Below are positions 57,264 to 64,000 of a DNA stretch of 64,000 bases, piece by piece. Made by a program: the position numbers and the translations under genes. Source of the stretch: Mesocentrotus franciscanus (lineage: Eukaryota > Echinodermata > Echinoidea > Camarodonta > Strongylocentrotidae); NCBI GenBank assembly GCA_037976565.1, contig CP137666.1:3204060-3268059 (forward strand), in the 5' to 3' direction. Position 1 is the first letter of the stretch, and the number at the start of each line of letters is the position of its first letter. The notes below the pieces were generated by a model. The model worked only from the letters and a program-made list of their open reading frames with translations, searched no databases and had not been told where the DNA came from.

Positions 57264-57301
57264 CCCTCCCCCTCCCCCTCCCCTCCCCCTCCCCCTCCCC
57301 C
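57264..57301 (-). promoter_or_regulatory. CCCTCC tract, G-quadruplex-capable, upstream of LTA4H
   Basis: Six or more runs of four to five C (G on the - strand) separated by single T. It lies about 160 bp before the LTA4H ATG and opens a CpG-rich block (57310-57420). Typical of a GC-box or G4 promoter element; function is inference. Confidence 0.65.
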
Positions 57302-57459
57302 AAGAAAAAAAATCGCGTCCGGGTGCGCGACAAGGGACCCCATGAACGAAGATCTGTTGCGCGCCCTCGTACGCGTAGCGCCAGCGCGCGACACCGCCGC
57401 GCGCCGCGGCTGTACTGTAGCAGCGTGTGTAGGTACCGTATACAGGCTAGGTTGAGAAG

Positions 57460-57618
57460 ATGGCCGACAAAAGGAAGGACCCAAATTCACTTTCTAATAT
57501 ATCAAGCATCATAACCAGGCACATTTCAATTATATGGAATATCGATTTTAAAGAGAAAATATTTGCTGGTGATGTGAAGTTATCATTAGAAACATTGCAA
57601 GACGGCGTTGCAAATTTG
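57460..57618 (+). CDS. LTA4H: LTA4H exon 1
   Basis: ATG at 57460, [13 protein letters not shown], then [21 protein letters not shown], aligning to human KHLHLRCSVDFTRRTLTG. Donor gtgagt; 53 codons, phase 0. Confidence 0.85.
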
Positions 57619-60600
57619 GTGAGTGGTTAACTCCAGGGAGCTCCGAGGCCGAGCTCCGGGCCGCGCGCCGGCGGCGGAGCTCTCTGGACTGGAGTTAGTG
57701 AGTCGTATGAACTGATATTGCACGTGATATAAACATACGTTGTGCATTTTGTGTTTGTGTGTCCGGACAGGTTGTGAATCCATATCCTGACAGTTGAATT
57801 AAAACAGTAATTTTAGGAATTTTGCCCCCAAATTTTCATAAATATTTAAAGACTTCTGATGAACAATATTATAAATAAAAATTCTAATTTGAATACTAAC
57901 TTACTCTACGACTACGAGTATGAGTACGATAATTTTAATAGCAGATAATTTTAATAGCAGTTAATTTAAAAACAGAATCTGAGAATGGCAATAACCAACC
58001 GTGGGAAAGAGAAGAAGAGGAAGGCAGAAGAGAAGATGGAGAGATGACCTAACATCATACATGGGAACGGCCGCTTGGACTAGGGTAGCTAGAGACAAAA
58101 GAGAATGGAAATGTTTTGAGGAGGGCTTTGTCCAACGTCTGGATGAACTAGTATAGCCTGATAGGAATCCGGGCTAATTCGGCCTAATTGGCCGATACGC
58201 TCCAGCTGTTTCGAATTTAAGTGAGAGAGGGCCCCCCACTTACGTAAGCTTACGCAACTCCAAGTGCAAAGTCAATACGTAACATTACATAACACACTGA
58301 CATGTCATGCTTTAAACAGATGACGCATTTCACACATAGGTGATGAACACTCAGCATAGGTACACACATAAAATAGAAAAATCAACAAACATTTCAGTAC
58401 AACTTGCAAGTTTGTACCTTAAATATGACGAAAATGAGAATTTTTCAAACTTAAGACTTAGTTAAATAAGACTTAAACTTAAGTGAAATACTTAACTTTT
58501 CAAGGACACTGTAAAAATCGTACAAAATAGAAGATTTGACTGGAATATCATGATTTTGGTATCAGATCAACCGGAAAATCGCACGCTATCTCCTCGCAGG
58601 AATATCTTATAATATAGAGCTTTTGGCAGCCAGCGATAGCCAATCTGAAGGGCTAATGTCGGCTAGGCTAGGCACCATCTTTCGAAAATGAGGCCGAGAC
58701 TGGATGAGCGTAATGCGTAAAGTTCTACGTGTTGCGTGCACGTTTGCACAGAGTTTGCTAAATTTAGCGAACTCCATGCATGTGTTGATGCGTGTGCGAC
58801 TTTGGCTCTGTTTATACAATATTTTTATTTTCATTCCTAGCTATTGGATACAAGCAGCAGCCTATGTGTGTCAGAGGTCACTGATGATGCATCAGGAGAG
58901 AAGTTGACCTTTGAAGTGAAGGAACCTATGGGAGCTCTGGGATCACCTCTCAGCATCAGACTTCCATCCTCTGCTCAGTCGAAGTAAGCAGATTTCTTTC
59001 CTATCACAGATGTGATACCAACAAAATTACAGATTAATAAGGTCTTTTGATAAAGTGCTTAGCTCCGTCAAAGCATGAGCCTCATAGCTGTGCAGAAACA
59101 TTAAACATATATACAGTGTGAGTCAAAAAAAAGTTTACACCTAGAAAATTGCTAATTATTTTAAAAATCATCTATGAACAGTAAATTATTATACATCTAA
59201 TGAAAGAGCGTTTTATCCCAAATCATTTGGTATCATTTTTTTGTGGTACGTGTTCACGCTTGGATGAACAGGAGGCATTGTTTGCGAGTGCAAAAATCGA
59301 CTTGCGCCAAAAGTTGCTTATCTGATGTTTAAATAAAACAATTGGGATTTGGGTATTAAATCGGTTTTTGCAGATCCGAATAACATCCCTAACAAAATTA
59401 ATCATGCCACACATATCAAATATCAAATATCAACGAACATTTGTACGTGTGTGTGCGTGTGTGACTTTGCTTCTGCAAAAAGCATATGCAATGCATTTCA
59501 TTTGATACATTCAATTCATTCTCTCACTCCGCTAATCCCAACATAATACATGCTGTAGGCATCACTTTGGCGCAAGTCGATTTTTGCACTCTCGCAAACA
59601 ATGCCTCCTGTTCATCCAAGCGTGAACACATACCACACAAAAATGATACCAAATGATTTGGGATAAAACACTCTTTCATAAGATGTATAGTAGTATACTG
59701 TTCTTAGATGATTTTTGAAATAATTAGCAATTTTCTACGTGTAAACTTTTTTTTGACTCACACGGTATATAAAACAGCATACAACATAAAGCAACTTATT
59801 GAACTGATAACAGAAACAAAATTTTAAAAAATAGCTTTCATATGTTTTAAGAGATGAAATAATTGTACATTAAAGATTAACTAAAGGTAGAAAGGAAAAA
59901 TAAACATAAGCAAGGTACAGAAGAAGATCACATTTAATTGATTAAAATTACATTGCCATTAGTTTAGGTTAACTTAAGAATAACTTAGGGTAGAGGGAGA
60001 AATTAGCATTGGTTACAGAACAAATTGTAATTCAGCAGTGGTATTTGATGTTGTGTGCTTTGATGATACTACCCACAGGCTTCCACTAAGCTTGAAGAAT
60101 GTTTCATTTCAGCAAGTACGCTTTTAGTTTTTCCGATGAAATTTCATTATACATTCAAGTAAGTTAGTGTTACAAGAAAAGACTCTTTATTGAACATATA
60201 GAAAATAAATGTTCTATAGAAGTTACAAGACGCCTCTAAAAATGAATTGCTGTTTGAAAGGATATCTACCTCATATGTCAACATAATTGAATGTCATATT
60301 TTTGTGCTTTGGTAGGGGATCAAAGTTGTGCATCAAGATAAGCTACAAGACATCTTCCTCAGCCTCTGCTATTGGTTGGTTAGAGCCTTCACAGACAGCT
60401 GGCAAGCAGTTTCCTTACCTCTACAGCCAGTGCCAGGTACGATGTCTGATCACATACTAAGATAATTGTGTGTCTACGAATTCTCCTGCAGCTATTACTA
60501 CTTCTACTGCTACTTACACATTGCTAAATGTATGAGAAATTTCCATTGATATTGTTGTTTTACTTCTTTAGGCTGTAATATGTATAGATGTTAGCCATAG

Positions 60601-62748
60601 AATCCTAGTAAACCTGGGAGCAAAACTCAAAATGAAAAAAGAGAATATATGTTGCAGACAGTATTTGTTTAACAATTAACTCAGCTGTATTTTTTGTAAT
60701 ATGAATGGTGTAGATTATGACTAATTTGATTTTGTTTTCATTCCAGGCCATCCATGCCCGCAGTCTCCTTCCATGTCAGGATAGCCCTTCAGTCAAAGCA
60801 ACATATGATGCTAAGGTATTTCATCTTACAGATTATAAATTTTATATGTATATCTTTATTGTGGTGATATCAAAATTACAGCCACTTTTGCCTTGAGTTT
60901 AGGAAGAGCAGAAGAAGAATCTGAATCAGGTATTTCTCATAAAGATTGATAATACCTTTAATTTCTAGGTGATGATTCTATGTGATCTTGTCTTTTTGAT
61001 GAGTGCAATGATGACAGGAGATGAGTTATGTGAATCAGATAGTTCTCTTAAGACTTGTCTTTGCCTTTAATATTTAGGTGACTGTTCCACGTGATCTTGT
61101 CTGTTTGATGAGTGCAGTGAGGGCAGGAGAAGAACCATGTGAATCAGATAGTTCCTCAAGACCTATGCCTTCACACAGACTGTCCCAATGCCAAGCTATC
61201 TTATAGCCATTGTAGTTGGGGCATTGGAAAGCAGGTAAACTCAATGGAAATATTAATATCTTGTTTCAAGAAGTCACTTACATAATTGTACAAGTGAATA
61301 TTATGCAAGTAAATATTTCCTTAGGGCTCTTTAATAAATGGGTGACAAGTCTGTAATACCTGTCATTGTTTCAGTAGATGATAAATCTCTCTCATTTGAA
61401 ACATACAAACATTTTTGAATGTGGGATATTCTCCAAAAGCTTTACTGGTTGAATATTCCAGTTGTCTAACTAAAATTCTAATACATGTTAAAATAATAAA
61501 AAGAAATTAGTATTTTAGTATTCGTCAAGAACTACATGTACATGTAGTTAAAAATGCCCCAATAATTGTTTTAAGGGCTACTCTAGGATTTTGATGTAAA
61601 ACTTCATCAGCAGCAATGGTTTATTTTTCTTGGTAGAATCATGAGGACAACTTCACAACTTATTTTCATTCTATCTTTGACTTTCTATGGCATTTCTGTT
61701 GTACTTGTTTAGACAAATAGGGCCAAGGTCCAGAGTTTGGTCGGAGAAGGAGTTCGTCGACAGAGCAGCCTATGAATTTAGTGAGGTATGGTTAGCAATA
61801 TTTTCAAGTTTCAACATACTAACATAGGCTTAATTGAAGGTAGTCTCATGACAGTTTCTATGGAGTGCTGATGGCTATTCCCTTGATGCTTGATTATCTT
61901 ACTATCTTACTTAGAATTTGAATATCAATGAATTTGTAGTAATAGTCACATTTCCATAAGTTTATATAATTTTCTTAACTTTCCAAGTTGGGAGGCATTT
62001 AAATCTAGGTGTACAACTGTTTCATCCTTTGTAATACCTGATATATTTAAAGGTTAGTTGAAAACAGAATTGTCCTTTAAGAATCCAAGGAATTATTTAT
62101 ATAACAATATGACAGTTTTATTGAAATGAATTTAGAATGCTTGAGAATAAAAGTAATTTGTGTAATGAATGGCTGATTATATCATAATTGTAATTCATAT
62201 ATATTATAATATATATATCTTTGAATTTTCAGACAGAAAACATGCTTGCTACAGCGGAGGCTTTGCTTGGTCCGTATGTTTGGGGCCAGTATGACCTCAT
62301 TATCTTGCCCCCATCTTTTCCGTATGGTGGTATGGAGAACCCCTGTCTCACCTTCGTCACACCCACCCTGCTGGTAAGCACTAGGGCTAGCTCTCAATGT
62401 TGTGATATAGGAACAGAAATCACATCCTCAGGAAAACCTGCTAAAAGATATTGATAAATTTACAAAATATCAAGCATTAAAAAGTCATTGGGTTTGATAG
62501 TATTAGGATGCCAATGCAATTAAAAGCATTCTGGTACATTATAATGGTGGACCCAGTAAATCTAGCAGTATGATTTAACCAAACTATGTATGACACATTA
62601 TTAAGGTGTGCTGGGAACTAGTGATTAAATTAAGATGACAGTCTAGTTGTTATATCACAAGTGCATACGAAATGTCTTCTTTTTTTCTGATGGGAATGTA
62701 TTTCTTTTTCTATTTTCATCCCTAGGCAGGGATCGGTCCCTGGCAAAT
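57460..62748 (+). CDS. LTA4H: Leukotriene A4 hydrolase-type M1 aminopeptidase, 5' half
   Basis: Bifunctional zinc epoxide hydrolase/aminopeptidase (peptidase family M1), cytosolic; converts LTA4 to LTB4 in vertebrates and trims tripeptides. Eight exons: 57460-57618, 58841-58983, 60316-60436, 60747-60815, 61078-61234, 61713-61785, 62233-62373, 62726-62748. Together they cover about 296 residues, the N-terminal beta domain and the start of the catalytic domain. Recognisable motifs: [50 protein letters not shown] and [19 protein letters not shown] with the GGMEN exopeptidase motif. The HEXXH zinc site should lie in the next exon, beyond the window. Two single-base losses (exons 5 and 8) break the frame. 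RNPEP is a relative, but the motif wording fits LTA4H better. It is either a working gene with assembly errors or, less likely, a young pseudogene. Confidence 0.92.
57629..57697. repeat. GC-rich palindrome in LTA4H intron 1
   Basis: aactccagggagctccg is mirrored by cggagctctctggactggagtt around a CG-rich loop. Starts 10 bp after the exon 1 donor, so a hairpin could mask the splice site in RNA. Confidence 0.7.
58004..58156 (+). mobile_element. Non-LTR retrotransposon remnant, RT C-terminus
   Basis: Fifty codons plus [30 protein letters not shown] and [11 protein letters not shown]. This is the typical C-terminal signature after the reverse transcriptase in LINE-type ORF2 proteins. The rest of the element is absent; 5'-truncated and inactive. 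Confidence 0.8.
58185..58731 (-). mobile_element. MITE with CACGTAGAACTTT end, copy B (inverted)
   Basis: Reverse-complement relative of 53584-54188 over most of its length. It ends aaagttctacgtg at 58719-58731, but the other terminal repeat is not found and the copy seems truncated near 58185. Lies in LTA4H intron 1. Confidence 0.82.
58841..58983 (+). CDS. LTA4H: LTA4H exon 2
   Basis: Encodes [16 protein letters not shown] and [12 protein letters not shown], matching human LVLDTKDLTIEKV and MEISLPIALSK. Acceptor cctag, donor gtaagc; phase 0 in, phase 2 out. Confidence 0.92.
59114..59765. mobile_element. Long-TIR MITE, TA-flanked (mariner-like)
   Basis: About 190-200 bp of each end are inverted repeats of one another: cMgtgtgagtcaaaaaaaag outermost, with gttcacgcttggatgaacag and cgacttgcgccaaa inside. 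TA dinucleotides flank both ends (59112-59113 and 59766-59767). The 250-bp centre has no transposase. In LTA4H intron 2. Confidence 0.92.
60316..60436 (+). CDS. LTA4H: LTA4H exon 3
   Basis: Encodes [20 protein letters not shown] and [12 protein letters not shown], matching human IVIEISFETSPKSSALQWL and YLFSQCQ. Acceptor gtag, donor gtacga; phase 2 in, phase 0 out. Confidence 0.95.
60747..60815 (+). CDS. LTA4H: LTA4H exon 4
   Basis: Twenty-three codons, [20 protein letters not shown] and DAK, nearly the human AIHCRAILPCQDTPSVKLTY. Acceptor ttccag, donor gtattt. Confidence 0.96.
60899..61077 (+). repeat. Two decayed tandem copies of LTA4H exon 5 start
   Basis: A 109-bp unit at 60969-61077 repeats the acceptor, the first ~85 bp of exon 5 and a taatatttag-type intron end. 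A shorter, more decayed copy precedes it at about 60899-60968. Both contain tgaatcagRtaKttctc-like sequence. Copy 2 still has an acceptor-like ttctag and an open frame for 32 codons before TAA. Confidence 0.85.
61078..61234 (+). CDS. LTA4H: LTA4H exon 5 (frame break)
   Basis: Starts [19 protein letters not shown] (human VSVPKELVALMSAIRDGE), then ESDSS. At about 61151-61160 one base is missing. After it the frame reads [20 protein letters not shown] and GALES, as in human KFIQKVPIPCYLIALVVGALES. Length is 157 nt where flanking phases need 158. Confidence 0.93.
61713..61785 (+). CDS. LTA4H: LTA4H exon 6
   Basis: Encodes [20 protein letters not shown] and EFSE, matching human QIGPRTLVWSEKEQVEKSAYEFSE. 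Acceptor gtttag, donor gtatgg; phase 2 in, phase 0 out. Confidence 0.95.
62233..62373 (+). CDS. LTA4H: LTA4H exon 7 with GGMEN motif
   Basis: Forty-seven codons with [20 protein letters not shown] and [15 protein letters not shown], almost identical to human. GGMEN binds the substrate N-terminus in M1 peptidases. Acceptor tttcag, donor gtaagc; phase 0 both sides. Confidence 0.97.
62726..62748 (+). CDS. LTA4H: LTA4H microexon 8 (frame break)
   Basis: A 23-nt exon between a ccctag acceptor and a gtgagt donor that should read AGDRSLAN (human AGDKSLSN) but lacks one G in a G run near 62730. It directly precedes the expected zinc-site exon. Confidence 0.8.
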
Positions 62749-63235
62749 GTGAGTATGACATTATATTACTTTGTAGTTCCAATCTGACTAATTTTGTGCT
62801 TTATTCTTTTCAACTTCAGCTTAATTCAATATCTGTTGATAAGTACCTTTGACTTAAAGGGATAGTTGAGTTTTGTTGCAGAGGGCGCTACACAAAATAA
62901 TTTTTTTGTGAGATAATGAAAAACTGAGTGTCAAATTTGAAAGAATATACAATTTAAATTACAAAATCATCCTTGTTTGATCAAAATCGGTTCAGAGACG
63001 GCTGAAATATCCATAAATATAACCATTTCTAATATTTGTGGTGGCCCACAAATAATCAGTAATTTTGAACCAGCCGTTGAAAAATGAGATAGCGCCTTAT
63101 ACGTTTTATTCCAGCCAATGCCAATATTGGCTTTTTGTTGGCTTTTTCCTGTCAGTTATAATACGGACACCCAGCCGGCCGTGTATTGTTATTATTAATT
63201 AATTAATTGATTAATTAACGGTCACCATATTTTTT
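62749..63235 (+). other. LTA4H intron, no gene seen
   Basis: Intron sequence after microexon 8. A ttaaagggatagttgag stretch near 62856 resembles a MITE end, but no matching opposite end was found. An (ATTA)n-like stretch lies near 63193-63218. Confidence 0.6.
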
Positions 63236-63886
63236 ATGCCTCCGCTACAACGTAGCCGGAGGCATTATGTTTTCTGGTTGTCCGTCCGTCCGTACGTACG
63301 TCCCGATCTCGTGATCGCGTTATCTCAAGAACAAATGAATGGATTACCGCCAAACTTGGGTCATGTATGTATCTTGCAGAGCTAATGAACTGATTAGATT
63401 TTGGGGTCACGAGGTCAAAGGTCAAAGGTCACAGGGCTCGTTATGTAGGCAAAAATAGCTCGTGATCGTGTTATCTCAAGAACTGATTGATGGATTACCG
63501 CCAAACTTGGGCCATGTATGTATCTTGCAGAGCTAATGAACTGGTTAGATTTTGGGGTCACGAGGTCAAAGGTCACAGGGCTTGTTATGTATGCAAAATA
63601 GCTTGTGATCATGTTATCTCAAGAACCGATTGATGGATTACCGCCAAACTTGGGTCATGTATGTATCTTGCAGAGCTAATGAACTGATTAGATTTGGGGG
63701 TCACGAGGTCAAAGGTCACAGGGCTCATTATGTATCCTAAAATAGCTCGTGATCACTTTATCATTAGAACCAACAGATGGATTACAATCAAACTTGAATT
63801 TTAAAAATTGCTTCCATTTTGGTTTGTAAAACTGCTCTATGGCGGAGGCATCATTTTCGACTGCGCGCAGTTGAACTTCCATCTAG
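63236..63886 (-). mobile_element. Minisatellite-bearing element copy 3 (Pearl/HINE-like)
   Basis: Reverse-complement copy of the family at 48653 and 49720. Starts with the atgcctccg hairpin, has a short CCGT microsatellite, three core units each with AGGTCAAAGGTCA, and ends ttccatctag. Lies in an LTA4H intron. Confidence 0.88.
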
Positions 63887-64000
63887 TTTTAAAGTGGAGC
63901 TGAATTGGTATGATCGTATTCAATCTAAAGTCACACATTTTGGGGTCTAAAATTACCTTCAAAGCAATTTTAGGTTTTGAAAGGGCACTAGAAATGTCAT

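Larger units (their letters stand above)
54721..57459. other. Divergent PBRM1-LTA4H intergenic region
   Basis: No gene recognised. Contains a short inverted-repeat element (55110-55198), a hAT-type MITE (55767-56143), (TA)n and (TTTA)n repeats, and then the GC-rich, C/T-tract region leading into LTA4H. Confidence 0.7.

Noticed and set aside
57323..57514. Alternative upstream start for LTA4H
   Set aside because: Open frames here are Arg/Ala-rich products of the CpG-rich promoter and are not in frame with the conserved exon 1 reading from 57460.

Overview
The window is animal nuclear DNA: AT-rich, with many short phase-consistent exons separated by introns of 0.1-5 kb, and dense in MITEs, tRNA-derived SINEs and microsatellites. 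The protein sequences and repeat style fit an invertebrate deuterostome, most likely an echinoderm such as a sea urchin. The species call is inference; the gene calls do not depend on it.

Three conserved genes are present. (1) The 3' part of thymine-DNA glycosylase (TDG), + strand, 1-3650: five exons covering the glycosylase fold and an unusually long Gln/Pro-rich C-terminal tail with four SUMO-consensus motifs. (2) A complete polybromo-1 gene (PBRM1/BAF180, PBAF chromatin remodeller subunit), - strand, coding 52747 down to 16390: 34 coding exons plus a probable non-coding first exon near 54.6-54.7 kb. All exon phases agree, giving about 1,903 codons: six bromodomains, two BAH domains, an HMG box, two C2H2-like zinc fingers, a Pro/Gly/Met-rich stretch and the conserved C-terminal segment. 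(3) The 5' half of a leukotriene A4 hydrolase-type M1 aminopeptidase (LTA4H), + strand, eight exons from 57460 to 62748, running off the right edge before the HEXXH zinc site.

Layout: TDG and PBRM1 are convergent, separated by about 10-12 kb of AT-rich DNA (long UTRs, one SINE, simple repeats). PBRM1 and LTA4H are divergent, with about 2.7 kb of transposon-rich DNA between them and a GC-rich, G-quadruplex-capable tract just upstream of LTA4H. PBRM1 introns carry several MITEs, two copies of a minisatellite-bearing element and one SINE.

The most notable signals are: (a) three separate tandem duplications that span exon-intron junctions (PBRM1 zinc-finger exon, PBRM1 bromodomain-2 exon, LTA4H exon 5), leaving decayed partial exons beside the real ones; (b) three copies of an element whose ~145-bp internal repeat carries a perfect DR1 nuclear-receptor motif, eleven DR1 sites in all; (c) four small reading-frame breaks, two in PBRM1 and two in LTA4H, all apparent base losses, which look more like assembly errors than decay; (d) the multi-SUMO TDG tail. 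TDG (base excision/demethylation) and PBRM1 (PBAF) are both nuclear chromatin factors; nothing in the sequence shows that the three genes are co-regulated.
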